A stretch of 51,402 nt of DNA from Pseudoalteromonas denitrificans DSM 6059. GTDB taxonomy: Bacteria > Pseudomonadota > Gammaproteobacteria > Enterobacterales > Alteromonadaceae. Below the pieces are notes generated by a model, which searched no databases, was not told where the DNA came from, and worked only from the letters and a program-made list of their open reading frames with translations. Below, one piece after another: positions 42,147 through 51,177 of the stretch. The number at the start of each line of letters is the position of its first letter. Positions within the stretch are counted from its first letter, which is position 1. The DNA lies in NCBI RefSeq assembly GCF_900112265.1, contig NZ_FOLO01000041.1, positions 1-51,402 of the forward strand, written 5' to 3'. A program made the position numbers and the translations under genes.

Positions 42147-42884
42147 TTAAAGTATTTCTTTTAAAACCTGAATAAATTCATTTTTGTGAGAGATAAAAGG
42201 CGCATGTGATGCCTTAGGAAAAACATGCGCTTTAAAGTTTGAATTCAACTGTGTCATGTTAGTCACAGCTTGTATCGGCACTAAAGAATCTAAGCCACCA
42301 AATATGCCATAAATAGGGATAGTTAATTCTGTAAACAGTGGGCGTAAGTCTTCAGTAAGTAAAAAATTAAGGCCAGCGTTAAGTGCAATTGATTTTGGTT
42401 CTGGCGACAATTTTAATATGTGTTTTAATTTTTTTATATCTTGTTTTGCAGAAGGGCTACCCATAGCTTGAATTGCTAAAAATCTCTCTATCGTTTTACT
42501 GCTATTCTCAGTAAGCTGAGACATAAAGTTTTGAAGAACATCAGGTTTAATACCTAACCAATTATTGTTTTGTGTAAAAAAAGGAGAAGAAGCCACTAAA
42601 ATTATTTTTGAAACTTTTTCCGGATAATATTTAGCAATGTGAATAGCAAAAAGACCACCTAATGACCAACCAACTAAAGTACTGTTATCTGATAATTGTT
42701 CTGCTATTTTCTTTGCCACAGAAGAAAATGTGTAAGGTTCTGGACATGATTTTGAATTCCCAAAACCTGGTAAATCTAATGTTTTAATTGGGTTCGATAT
42801 TTCACTTTTAAGGTCGGTTAATAATAATTGCCATACATTTTGATTCATTCCCCATCCATGTAAAAAAACACTTTCATTTTGCAT
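42147..42884 (-). CDS. bioH: Pimeloyl-[acyl-carrier protein] methyl ester esterase
   Basis: BioH (245 aa with this start; E. coli 256) cleaves the methyl ester of pimeloyl-ACP methyl ester, ending the disguised fatty-acid route to biotin. The alpha/beta-hydrolase landmarks are FLHGWGMN, the nucleophile GWSLGG with Ser74, Asp199 in GGLDSLVP and His227 in SHAPF. I choose the ATG at 42884 with AAGG 10 nt upstream over a TTG at 42893. It diverges from comF, the same bioH/gntX arrangement as in E. coli. Confidence 0.92.
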   Translation of the reverse strand: MQNESVFLHGWGMNQNVWQLLLTDLKSEISNPIKTLDLPGFGNSKSCPEPYTFSSVAKKIAEQLSDNSTLVGWSLGGLFAIHIAKYYPEKVSKIILVASSPFFTQNNNWLGIKPDVLQNFMSQLTENSSKTIERFLAIQAMGSPSAKQDIKKLKHILKLSPEPKSIALNAGLNFLLTEDLRPLFTELTIPIYGIFGGLDSLVPIQAVTNMTQLNSNFKAHVFPKASHAPFISHKNEFIQVLKEIL

Positions 42885-42942
42885 ATTGACCAAACCTTAA
42901 CCACACTTAATTGATGCGGATCATATCATACGAGGTCATGGC

Positions 42943-43665
42943 GTGACTGTTTTATCATTAATAGAATATTTTTTTGATAACTTATTTCCAAGCCACTGCT
43001 TAATGTGTAATAAAACCGTAAAGCATCAACCTAAATTATGCACTGATTGTTTAAGTTATTTCGCTAAATTACCTTTTCCAACAAACGGAGTAAATTTTTT
43101 ATTAAAACCCAATATAAGCCGCTTATTTAAAGAGATATATTTTGAGTCCTTATTTGCAGTCAGCTGGTATCAAGAACCTAGTTCACATTGGCTAAGTCAG
43201 TTAAAGTTCTGTAATAAAATTCATTACCGCCATGTTTTAATCCAAATAATTCAAGCACAACTAATGGTTGCAGTAAAAAATAATAATTGGCTGTGGCCTG
43301 ATATGATAATCATTATGCCATTACATCTGAGGCGCTACAAAATGAGAGGATTCAATCAAGTAGATCAAGTGTGGCGCAAAGCTCTGCTTAGCATTCCTGG
43401 TTTTGATAGTGCTTTAATTAAAAATGATGTTTTAAAAAGAAAAAAATATACAAAAGCGCAAACCAATTTAAGTGCAAAGCAAAGACAAAAAAATTTAACA
43501 TCAGCATTTTCAATTCATGCTGATGTTAAAAATAAAACGATAGTAATAATAGATGATGTAATTACGACTGGCGCAACAGTAAACGAGGTGAGCTTATGTT
43601 TTAAACATGCCGGCGCCAAGCAAGTCTGGGTTTGGGCCACTTGTATAACACCGCTAGATAAATAA
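42943..43665 (+). CDS. comF: ComF/GntX family phosphoribosyltransferase-like protein
   Basis: A 240-aa ComF-type protein. An N-terminal zinc-ribbon-like segment with CLMCNK and CTDCL (about residues 19-36) is followed by a type I phosphoribosyltransferase fold with the PRPP loop VIIDDVITTGATVNE (about 203-217). ComF is linked to DNA uptake in competent bacteria, and the E. coli homologue GntX to growth on external DNA. The start is GTG with GAGG 7 nt upstream. It diverges from bioH and converges with the lipoprotein gene with only 5 bp between the stops. Confidence 0.9.
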   Translation: MTVLSLIEYFFDNLFPSHCLMCNKTVKHQPKLCTDCLSYFAKLPFPTNGVNFLLKPNISRLFKEIYFESLFAVSWYQEPSSHWLSQLKFCNKIHYRHVLIQIIQAQLMVAVKNNNWLWPDMIIIMPLHLRRYKMRGFNQVDQVWRKALLSIPGFDSALIKNDVLKRKKYTKAQTNLSAKQRQKNLTSAFSIHADVKNKTIVIIDDVITTGATVNEVSLCFKHAGAKQVWVWATCITPLDK

Positions 43666-43670
43666 TAAAA

Positions 43671-44108
43671 TCAATCAACTAATGTAATTTGATCTGAATT
43701 ATTTAACTGTAAATGATTTTGATAATAATATTTACCTGTGAATTGACCTTTTCTGTATAAAAATATTTTTTCTCGTTTAACTAAACCAAAAACTTCTATA
43801 CTTTTGTTTTTTAAATCTTTTAATGAATTAAGGTTAAATTTATCATTAAGCTCTTGTTCTAAACCTTCGTTAATAACTATAGAAACATTTTCTGGCAACC
43901 TATAGTTTTGCAGTGCATTAAGGTACCAATTGTTTTCATCTGGTACATAACCCACTTTTTTAACTTCAAAATTAAGTGTACTGCGTAAACCATTTTGACT
44001 GTTAATTGATGTACTCGCAGCATCAGTCACAGAATAATGAGGGTAATTTGGCACCACAGAACAAGCACTCACTGTTAACGCTAGAGATAAAAGAAGTATT
44101 TTTTTCAT
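43671..44108 (-). CDS. Hypothetical lipoprotein
   Basis: A 145-aa protein with a type II signal peptide: MKKILLLSLALTVSAC places the lipidated cysteine at residue 16. Residue +2 is Ser, compatible with outer-membrane sorting. The mature protein is unrecognised. Its C-terminal part (IEVFGLVKREKIFLYRKGQF...YYYQNHLQL) has alternating hydrophobic strands that could be a small OB-type barrel, but this is only an impression. It converges with comF. A palindrome at 44164-44195 lies upstream and may regulate it. Confidence 0.75.
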   Translation of the reverse strand: MKKILLLSLALTVSACSVVPNYPHYSVTDAASTSINSQNGLRSTLNFEVKKVGYVPDENNWYLNALQNYRLPENVSIVINEGLEQELNDKFNLNSLKDLKNKSIEVFGLVKREKIFLYRKGQFTGKYYYQNHLQLNNSDQITLVD

Positions 44109-44163
44109 ATGTATTCATCCTTAAAATTGTACCTAAATTTTACAAGGTATTTTATTTCCAGAC

Positions 44164-44195
44164 AATTCCTATAGAGCAATAACACTATAGGAATT
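44164..44195. repeat. 11-bp inverted repeat between lipoprotein and M14 peptidase genes
   Basis: AATTCCTATAG (44164-44174) and its exact complement (44185-44195) are separated by 10 bp. There is no U-run on either side. It could be an operator for the lipoprotein gene or an mRNA hairpin after the M14 gene. Confidence 0.5.
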
Positions 44196-44220
44196 TAAAT
44201 AACAAATGAAAAAGCTCAGT

Positions 44221-46776
44221 TTATTTAGGCTTTGCACTAAAAGTTTTGCCAAAAAATAATGCATTGCTTAATAAGCGGCTGGTACCAAACCAATAACCTC
44301 TAAATACGGGATTATCTGTCATGCCAATAACTCGACCTCGACCATAAGAATGTGCGATTAAAGCAGCAGCTTTGGATATTTGCTTTACATTATTCTGATG
44401 ACTAAACCCTGCCATTAATGGCTTTTTATCATATAAAGCTACATTTACAAATGGAGCATCAACGGGCTCCAATAAAAATGTACTATTTTTAAATACTGGT
44501 AATACTTTACGTGGAATTGAAAAAGTTAAAGGGTGAGATAAATCCAATTGCGTTTTATAAATTGCACCTGCAATACGTTGTTTAGCAGATAAAGCATTTT
44601 TATCTGCGTAAGTTAAATGTGTGCTATCAAAGGTTTCTGCCATTTCTTTTTGAGAAATATAACCTGCTTTAAGTATTTTATTATCAACTAAAAACTTAGC
44701 ACCTCCTTTATGACCCCAGATAACACCACCTTCTTTGATCCAACTTTTCATTTTTACTTTTGCTGCATCTGAAAAGCCGTGATAGCTACCATTCGCTAAA
44801 ATAGCATGGGTATATTTATCAAAATTAATTTTTCCTAGTTTTGCAATATCTACAACCGTTGGTGCAATTCCTACAAATTTATCTAAATAATACCAAATCT
44901 CACCTACCTCATACTGGCTAGTACCTTCACCGCCAATCAATAAAACCTTAGGTAGACTCACTGGAGCGAGTTGGCGCGAGCCTAAGTCTATGCCTTTAGA
45001 TGTTAAACCAGAGGTAATACCCAATATTGGAATGGCAAACTCAGTGCGTATTTCATCAACTATGTTTATCCAGTTATCGATTGTTTGTAAGCCTGCAGGT
45101 AAAATAATTGTTCCTGATGAAAAGTCAAACCTTCCCTGATCAGTCTCAGCAGTTAAATCTTTTAGAGCAACACGCGCTTTAATGCCTTTTTTCAATAAAC
45201 GGTTCAACATTTTAGGAGCTAAATAATCGTCCCATTCAAAGGCATAAGCATAGTGGTTTGATAATTTATTTAAAGGTTTCTTCTGTGTCGTTTGCCAAGG
45301 TGATTGTGAATATTTAAGCCCCCATTTACTGGTTAAACTTGCAAACTCAATATTAAAAGCATGGGCGATTGTCCAACCAGAAACATCATAAAAAGTATTA
45401 TCTTGAAAATCTTTTTGCTCACTAAATATCGCTTTTATTAAACGGTATTGTGCTTGCTCTAATGGAATATAAAAACTCGTATCATGGGCATAATCTTTAT
45501 TTTCTATGCGTATATCTTTAGTTATTTTGTAAGCACTGATTTGATGACGCTTTAATAACATTAAAAATTGGTTTAACCGTGTTTTATCTTTTGTTTCTGA
45601 AACTAAATAACCATTTATATTGTCGTTATTAGCAAGCTCTATCGCATTAGTATAAAAGTCATCTTGATAATCGAGTAAGTTTTTTTTGCCTGCAATCGCT
45701 GCATCAAAAGTAGATAATGAAGTGGTTAATTGGTTTTTAATCGTTGTCGGAAACTCTAATAAGCCATTAATCGTGTCTTGTTGATGGCCTCTGGAACTTG
45801 CTTGCTCAAATAAAATACCTATCGACCCGTTTATATCTGGATAAGTTGAGCCTTTTCCATAATAAAAATCGTCAAAACTTTCTTCTGTAAAATAAAGCGC
45901 ATTTTGCTTATCCAATGCTTTCGCGTGAAAAACAGCAATATCTTTCGTTAATGTCACATTACGCTCTGGCGTAAGGGGGTGCTTACGGCTAGAAATGCCC
46001 GGTTGGAAAAAATATGTACTATGAGGGCCCATTTCATGAAAATCAGTTAAAACATTCGGTTTCCACTGATGAAATTTTGCAACTCTGGCACGAGATTCAG
46101 GATGTTGTAATAAAAGCCAATCACGGTTTAAATCGAACCAATAATGATTTGTTCGACCATTAGGCCACGCCTCAACGTGTTCCCTATGATTTGGATCGCT
46201 AGACAGATTTTGACCTTTATGCATATTAGCCCATTGAGCAAAACGAGATAAACCATCAGGATTTAAAGAGGGATCAATTAAAATCACGGTATTATTTAAT
46301 AAGCTTTCTATTTTTTCACCTTGTGCTGCTGCTAAATAATAAGCCACTAATAAAGAAGCGTTACTTCCCGATGATTCATTGCCATGCACACTGTACCCCA
46401 TCCAAACAACAGCGGGGTCATCTTCATTTGTTTTAATTTCACCATCAGACAATCGCGCTATATGCTTGGCTTGAATTTCATCAATATTTTGTAATTTTTG
46501 AGGATTAGTCACCGTAAGCATTAAAAGCGGGCGTTGCTCATGGCTATAACCAATCGTTTCAATTTTAATACGATCACTTTTGTTTGCTAATACTTGCATA
46601 TAACGTACAAGCTGATCATGCCGTACATGCCAATCACCTACTTCATAGCCCAATACACTTTGCGGTGTTGGAATATCTGGATCGAATTGAATATTGGAAT
46701 CAAAGTAAAAATTAAGTGGTTTAGCCAATACCAAAGGGCTAAAAAGGAAAAACAAAACAAAGCGAAACAAGCGCAT
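44221..46776 (-). CDS. Secreted M14-family zinc carboxypeptidase
   Basis: An 851-aa protein with a signal peptide (about 1-18, VLA-KP). The M14 domain (about 45-370) has the zinc pair His131 and Glu134 in HGNESSGSNAS, the third ligand His247 in DFHEMG, and the substrate elements DPSLNPDGLSRF and FDLNRDW. A catalytic Glu candidate is in the FEQASSRG region at about residue 327. The long C-terminal half (about 380-851) is beta-rich and includes LLIGGEGTSQYEVGEIWYYLD and GGVIWGHKGGA, resembling a glutamine-amidotransferase-like domain. It probably digests peptides in the periplasm or outside the cell. It diverges from nfuA. Confidence 0.9.
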   Translation of the reverse strand: MRLFRFVLFFLFSPLVLAKPLNFYFDSNIQFDPDIPTPQSVLGYEVGDWHVRHDQLVRYMQVLANKSDRIKIETIGYSHEQRPLLMLTVTNPQKLQNIDEIQAKHIARLSDGEIKTNEDDPAVVWMGYSVHGNESSGSNASLLVAYYLAAAQGEKIESLLNNTVILIDPSLNPDGLSRFAQWANMHKGQNLSSDPNHREHVEAWPNGRTNHYWFDLNRDWLLLQHPESRARVAKFHQWKPNVLTDFHEMGPHSTYFFQPGISSRKHPLTPERNVTLTKDIAVFHAKALDKQNALYFTEESFDDFYYGKGSTYPDINGSIGILFEQASSRGHQQDTINGLLEFPTTIKNQLTTSLSTFDAAIAGKKNLLDYQDDFYTNAIELANNDNINGYLVSETKDKTRLNQFLMLLKRHQISAYKITKDIRIENKDYAHDTSFYIPLEQAQYRLIKAIFSEQKDFQDNTFYDVSGWTIAHAFNIEFASLTSKWGLKYSQSPWQTTQKKPLNKLSNHYAYAFEWDDYLAPKMLNRLLKKGIKARVALKDLTAETDQGRFDFSSGTIILPAGLQTIDNWINIVDEIRTEFAIPILGITSGLTSKGIDLGSRQLAPVSLPKVLLIGGEGTSQYEVGEIWYYLDKFVGIAPTVVDIAKLGKINFDKYTHAILANGSYHGFSDAAKVKMKSWIKEGGVIWGHKGGAKFLVDNKILKAGYISQKEMAETFDSTHLTYADKNALSAKQRIAGAIYKTQLDLSHPLTFSIPRKVLPVFKNSTFLLEPVDAPFVNVALYDKKPLMAGFSHQNNVKQISKAAALIAHSYGRGRVIGMTDNPVFRGYWFGTSRLLSNALFFGKTFSAKPK

Positions 46777-46923
46777 GATTAATTATTCTAATAAAATTGA
46801 CTGATACCTAAAATTAACACCAGATAATAATAAAGCCAAATTTTTACGATAGGCACTAGCGACAATAAGACGAGCGGAGTATGATAGCAAGTAACCTAGT
46901 ATTTTAGTCAAGTATACCGTCAT

Positions 46924-47496
46924 ATGATCAATATTTCTGAAACCGCACAAAGTCATTTCGCTAAATTATTATCAGATCAAGCTGAAAATACCAAAATCCG
47001 TGTTTTTGTCGTAAACCCAGGCACATCACAGGCTGAATGTGGTGTTTCTTATTGCCCAGAAGATGCAGTAGAAGATACTGATATTCATCTTGAATTCAAT
47101 GGTTTTGATGCTGTTGTAGATGCAGAAAGTGCACCTTTTTTAGGGGAAGCTGAAATTGATTTTGTAACCGATAAAATGGGTTCTCAATTAACACTAAAAG
47201 CACCTAATGCTAAAGCAAAAAAACTCGGTGACAACGCAAGTTTAGAAGAACAAATTCAACATATGATAGATACCGAAGTTAACCCTCAATTAGCAAGTCA
47301 TGGAGGCCAAGTTAGCTTAGTTGAAATTGCCGATGGCATCGCTATTTTACAATTTGGTGGTGGCTGTAATGGTTGCTCTATGATAGATGTCACTTTGAAA
47401 GAAGGCATAGAGAAAGAAATGTTAGCTAAATTCCCTGAAATTAAAGGGGTGAAAGATGCAACAGACCACAACCCTGGTGAACATTCTTATTATTAA
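46924..47496 (+). CDS. nfuA: Fe-S biogenesis protein NfuA
   Basis: NfuA (190 aa; E. coli 191) is a carrier that delivers 4Fe-4S clusters under stress or iron limitation. The N-terminal degenerate A-type domain (1-100) lacks the A-type cysteines at their usual places. The C-terminal Nfu domain has the cluster-binding CNGC motif (Cys148, Cys151) in GGGCNGCSMIDVTLKEG. No clear ribosome-binding site is seen before the ATG. It is followed after 2 bp by a small membrane protein gene. I saw no convincing IscR site upstream, though I could not score it. Confidence 0.95.
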   Translation: MINISETAQSHFAKLLSDQAENTKIRVFVVNPGTSQAECGVSYCPEDAVEDTDIHLEFNGFDAVVDAESAPFLGEAEIDFVTDKMGSQLTLKAPNAKAKKLGDNASLEEQIQHMIDTEVNPQLASHGGQVSLVEIADGIAILQFGGGCNGCSMIDVTLKEGIEKEMLAKFPEIKGVKDATDHNPGEHSYY

Positions 47497-47498
47497 GT

Positions 47499-47762
47499 AT
47501 GCATTTTAAAAATACAATTTATCGCTTAGGCTCAACCCCAAAACTGAGCCTAAAGCGGTTTTTTATTGGCATGATATTATTTGCCATAAGCGCGGCTTTA
47601 ATCATATATGGTTACCTGTACGAAGCCTTATTTCAAATTCCAGGTTTAGTGTTACTTCCCATAGCTTTATTTTTTGCACTTTACGGATATTTAGGTATCT
47701 TTGCTAATCGATTTTCTCAGGTATTAAAAGACCGCAGCGCACTAAATCGCGATATTTTTTAA
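47499..47762 (+). CDS. Small two-helix membrane protein, hypothetical
   Basis: An 87-aa protein with two hydrophobic segments (about 21-41 and 46-69) separated by a short turn, and basic ends. No family was recognised. It starts 2 bp after the nfuA stop and is probably translated with it. Its last 59 bp overlap, on the opposite strand, the 3' end of the MATE transporter gene. Confidence 0.6.
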   Translation: MHFKNTIYRLGSTPKLSLKRFFIGMILFAISAALIIYGYLYEALFQIPGLVLLPIALFFALYGYLGIFANRFSQVLKDRSALNRDIF

Positions 47763-49089
47763 TCAAGGTTAAGCCTCTTAATAACATAAAGCTGCTCATA
47801 GCTGCCCATAAAGCATGATTTTCCCAAGACTCTAATATTAAAAACACTGCAAAAAAACCAATCAGACTTGAAAAAATCATCGCATTTCTCATTTCTTTTG
47901 CTCGGGTTAAACCAATAAATACACCATCAAAAATAAAACAAAAAACGGCTAGCATTGGTAAAATAATTGACCAGCCAACATATACCTGTGCAGTTGTCAC
48001 AACTTCAGGAATATCTGTTAATAAAATAATAAGTTGGTCAGAAAAAATAGCAAAACCTAAGCTATATAAAATACTAAAAAGCATACCCCAAAATAAACTA
48101 ATGTTGACCCAAAGTTTTAATAAAGTGATATTTTTTTGACCTTTAGCCTCGCCCACTTTAGCCTCTACCGCATAAGCAACACCATCAAGTGCAAAACTCA
48201 CGAGTAATAAAAAATTTAATAAAATCGCATTCGCAGCCAAAATATTATCGCCTAAACGACCACCATAATAGGTAATGAACGCAAAGCAAACTTGTAAAAA
48301 CAAAGAGCGAATAAAAATATCACGATTTAAACTTAATGTTTCTTTGAGTTTTGTGATTGGTTGAATATAAAGTTTTAGCCATGATAAGCCGTGCTTTTTA
48401 AGCAATAAAGAAACAAGAAATAAAGCAAAAAACAAGGCTAAATAATCTGCAATAACCGAAGCCCATGCAGCACCTGCCACACCAAAATCCAGTAATACAA
48501 CAAAAATAACGTCTAAAACTATATTTGTTATATTAGTAACTAACAGTAAATAAAATGGGCCTTTTGCGTACTGCATTCCTAGCATCCAACCTAACAAAAC
48601 CAAATTAGTCAGTGCTGCAGGCGCACTGAATATACGAATTGAAAAATATATTTGCGCTTGTTCTAAGGCTTCTTTGCTGGCAGTTATATGATTTTGTAGT
48701 ATATAAACAACAATAGGTTGCAAGCATAATAAAAAAACGGCAAAGAATGCGGATAATACCAGGCCTTTTTTCAAAACCGCCATTTGCTCCAGATTATCTT
48801 TTGCACCAAAAGCATGTGCTGTTAAACCCGTTGTGCTCATTCGCAAAAAACTGAATAGCCAAAAAATTAAACTAATCACCATAGTGCCTATTGCCACACC
48901 AGCAAGATAATATGCATTATCTAAATGGCCTATGACCGCGGTATCAACTAAACCTAACAAAGGCACAGTAATATTTGATAAAATCATAGGCCAGGCTAAA
49001 GCTAGCAAATTTTTATGGTGGCTAAAGTTATTTTTAGAAAATAAATTATTAAATAGGCTTTTATGACAATGTTGAACAAATTTAAACAT
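47704..49089 (-). CDS. MATE-family efflux transporter (DinF-like)
   Basis: A 461-aa inner-membrane protein of the MATE family, with about 12 hydrophobic segments. PMILSNITVPLLGLVDTAVIGHL at about 35-57 is the signature of the DinF branch (E. coli DinF 459 aa). Such proteins use sodium or proton gradients to export cationic or oxidised organic compounds; the substrate is unknown. The N-terminus is about 25 residues longer than typical. The only ATG in frame lies inside the divergent deacetylase gene (27-bp overlap). A later TTG at residue 28 is a possible alternative. LexA control, known for E. coli dinF, could not be seen. Confidence 0.87.
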   Translation of the reverse strand: MFKFVQHCHKSLFNNLFSKNNFSHHKNLLALAWPMILSNITVPLLGLVDTAVIGHLDNAYYLAGVAIGTMVISLIFWLFSFLRMSTTGLTAHAFGAKDNLEQMAVLKKGLVLSAFFAVFLLCLQPIVVYILQNHITASKEALEQAQIYFSIRIFSAPAALTNLVLLGWMLGMQYAKGPFYLLLVTNITNIVLDVIFVVLLDFGVAGAAWASVIADYLALFFALFLVSLLLKKHGLSWLKLYIQPITKLKETLSLNRDIFIRSLFLQVCFAFITYYGGRLGDNILAANAILLNFLLLVSFALDGVAYAVEAKVGEAKGQKNITLLKLWVNISLFWGMLFSILYSLGFAIFSDQLIILLTDIPEVVTTAQVYVGWSIILPMLAVFCFIFDGVFIGLTRAKEMRNAMIFSSLIGFFAVFLILESWENHALWAAMSSFMLLRGLTLIKKYRDLVRCGLLIPEKID

Positions 49090-50118
49090 GTATTGAGATT
49101 AACCTTATTATTGCCTGCATTGATGCTATCAAACCAAGTTATTGCCAGTGTCATTTTACAATATCATCATGTGAGTGACACCTTACCTAGCGTTACGAGT
49201 ATTAGCCCAAAAGACTTTGATGCCCATTTAGCCTATTTAAAACACAACCAGTTTAATGTCATTTCATTGCCAGACATGTTAACGCAATTAAAAAATGGAA
49301 AAATATTAAAGGACAATACTGTAGCGATTACTTTTGATGATGGCTATAAAAATAACTATTTAACAGCTGCGCCTCTCTTAGAGAAATATGGCTTTCCTTA
49401 TACTATTTTTGTAAACCCCAAATTAATTGATGAAAAAATATCTTATGCAATGACTTGGGAACAAATACGAGCACTGGCTAAAAAAGGGGCGACTATCGCC
49501 AATCATAGCGCTGAGCATGTATATTTACATCAACTCAATAAAGGCGAAAATAAAATACAATGGCAAAAACGCATTAAACAAGACCTAGAACAATCTGAAC
49601 AAAGAATAAAACAAGAAACCGGCCATAACTATCGTTATTTAGCTTACCCTTATGGCGAATTTAACCATGCACTACAGAATATTATAAAAGAATTAGGTTA
49701 TGTCGGCATTGGGCAACATTCAGGTGCAGTGGGTATTCATAATGACTTTAGTCGACTCCCCAGATTTCCGGCATCAGGTATTTATGCCAATTTAAAAACT
49801 TTAAAAAGCAAATTAAAGTCACTGCCGTTTAATTTAAAAATACTTGAAAATTCAGAACCTGTTACGACAAATAAACATCCTAAGCTAGTATTGCAATTGG
49901 CAATGAATGATTTTAATCAGTCACAATTTGTGTGTTACGTTTCAGGCCAAGGCAAGGCAAAATTGAATTGGATTGCAACCAATATAGTTGAAGTCAGCGC
50001 CGTTGTACCATTAAAAAAAGGTCGCTCAAGGTATAACTGCACAGCGCCTTCATTAGATCAAAAAGGTTATTATTATTGGTTTTCTCAACCTTGGATTATC
50101 ACATCGAATAACCTTTAA
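49063..50118 (+). CDS. Secreted polysaccharide deacetylase (CE4)
   Basis: A 351-aa protein with a signal peptide (about 1-28, VIA-SV) and a CE4/NodB-type domain. TFDDGY supplies the catalytic base and metal ligand (Asp92, Asp93). NHSAEH provides the two metal-binding His (148 and 152). AYPYGEFN is the later active-site strand. YHHVSD near the start is typical of the PgaB-like subgroup. A C-terminal region (about 250-351) of unknown type follows. It would remove N-acetyl groups from a surface or environmental polysaccharide. The start is supported by AGG 5-6 nt ahead of the ATG. Confidence 0.88.
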   Translation: MTMLNKFKHVLRLTLLLPALMLSNQVIASVILQYHHVSDTLPSVTSISPKDFDAHLAYLKHNQFNVISLPDMLTQLKNGKILKDNTVAITFDDGYKNNYLTAAPLLEKYGFPYTIFVNPKLIDEKISYAMTWEQIRALAKKGATIANHSAEHVYLHQLNKGENKIQWQKRIKQDLEQSEQRIKQETGHNYRYLAYPYGEFNHALQNIIKELGYVGIGQHSGAVGIHNDFSRLPRFPASGIYANLKTLKSKLKSLPFNLKILENSEPVTTNKHPKLVLQLAMNDFNQSQFVCYVSGQGKAKLNWIATNIVEVSAVVPLKKGRSRYNCTAPSLDQKGYYYWFSQPWIITSNNL

Positions 50119-50136
50119 GCTAAGTATACAACGCAG

Positions 50137-51177
50137 CTAACGCTTAACAGCTAAACGCATGAGTACATCAGCAACTTGCTCTAATGGTATTTGCTTACTG
50201 GCTGCACCAATATCAAAAGCCGCTTTTGGCATGCCATAAACAACAGAGGTTTTTTCATCTTGCACAAAGGTTTTTGCGCCTGCTTCTTTAAGGTTTAATA
50301 AACCTTTAGCGCCATCAGCCCCCATACCTGTTAAAATGGTCGCAACTATACTTTTTAATGCTAATTTAGCGACAGAATCAAATAATACATCTACTGCTGG
50401 CCTATGGCGGTTAACCGCCTCACTTTGAGATAAATTACAAAATAAGCCACTGCCTTTACTTATAATGCTTAAATGAAAATCTCCAGGAGCGATATAAACA
50501 CATCCAATTTCAAGTTTATCGCCATCTTGCGCTTCTCTCACTGACATTGGGCATATTCGGTCCATACGTTCCGCAAAAGAAGCACTAAATACAGGCGGAA
50601 TATGCTGTGTGATCACCACTGGGGGAAAGTGAGCGGGTAATCTCGTTAAAACCTCTTTAATTGCCTCAGTGCCCCCTGTTGACGCGCCAATAACAGATAA
50701 ATGATTCATTTTAAATTTAACACTATTAGGGTTAACTATTTTTGCATGAGTATTTTCTTTTACAGGTAAAAATGGTCTGACTCTCGCACTGGCTGCAGCT
50801 CGAATTTTATCGTGTAAAATATCAGTGTAATCATGTAATTCTTGGGCCACATTTTTTGTGGGTTTAGCAATAAAATCAATTGCACCTAACTCTAAACTTT
50901 CTAATGTTGCCGGTGCACCTTGTTGTGTTAAAGTTGAAATCATCACAACAGGCATAGGCCTTAACCGCATCAAATTTTTTAAAAAACTGATGCCATCCAT
51001 TTTGGGCATTTCAATATCTAATGTTAAAACATCAGGTTTCAGTACTTTTATTTTCTCTCTGGCATCAAAAGGGTCTTCTGCGCTTCCAACGACTTTAATA
51101 TCACTTGCAAGCTGTAATATTTCAGTTAACAAAGCCCTTATCAAAGGAGAATCATCAACTATTAATACTTTTATCAT
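50137..51177 (-). CDS. cheB: Chemotaxis protein-glutamate methylesterase CheB
   Basis: CheB (346 aa) demethylates and deamidates chemoreceptors when phosphorylated by CheA. The N-terminal receiver domain has acidic Asp8/Asp9 and phosphoacceptor Asp54 in LTLDIEMPKMDG. The C-terminal methylesterase domain has the catalytic triad Ser166 (GASTGG), His192 (TQHIPP) and Asp288 (GMGADGAKG). GGAGG lies 6 nt before the ATG. It converges with the deacetylase gene. CheR, CheA or receptor genes are not within the window, so its operon context is not visible. Confidence 0.96.
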   Translation of the reverse strand: MIKVLIVDDSPLIRALLTEILQLASDIKVVGSAEDPFDAREKIKVLKPDVLTLDIEMPKMDGISFLKNLMRLRPMPVVMISTLTQQGAPATLESLELGAIDFIAKPTKNVAQELHDYTDILHDKIRAAASARVRPFLPVKENTHAKIVNPNSVKFKMNHLSVIGASTGGTEAIKEVLTRLPAHFPPVVITQHIPPVFSASFAERMDRICPMSVREAQDGDKLEIGCVYIAPGDFHLSIISKGSGLFCNLSQSEAVNRHRPAVDVLFDSVAKLALKSIVATILTGMGADGAKGLLNLKEAGAKTFVQDEKTSVVYGMPKAAFDIGAASKQIPLEQVADVLMRLAVKR

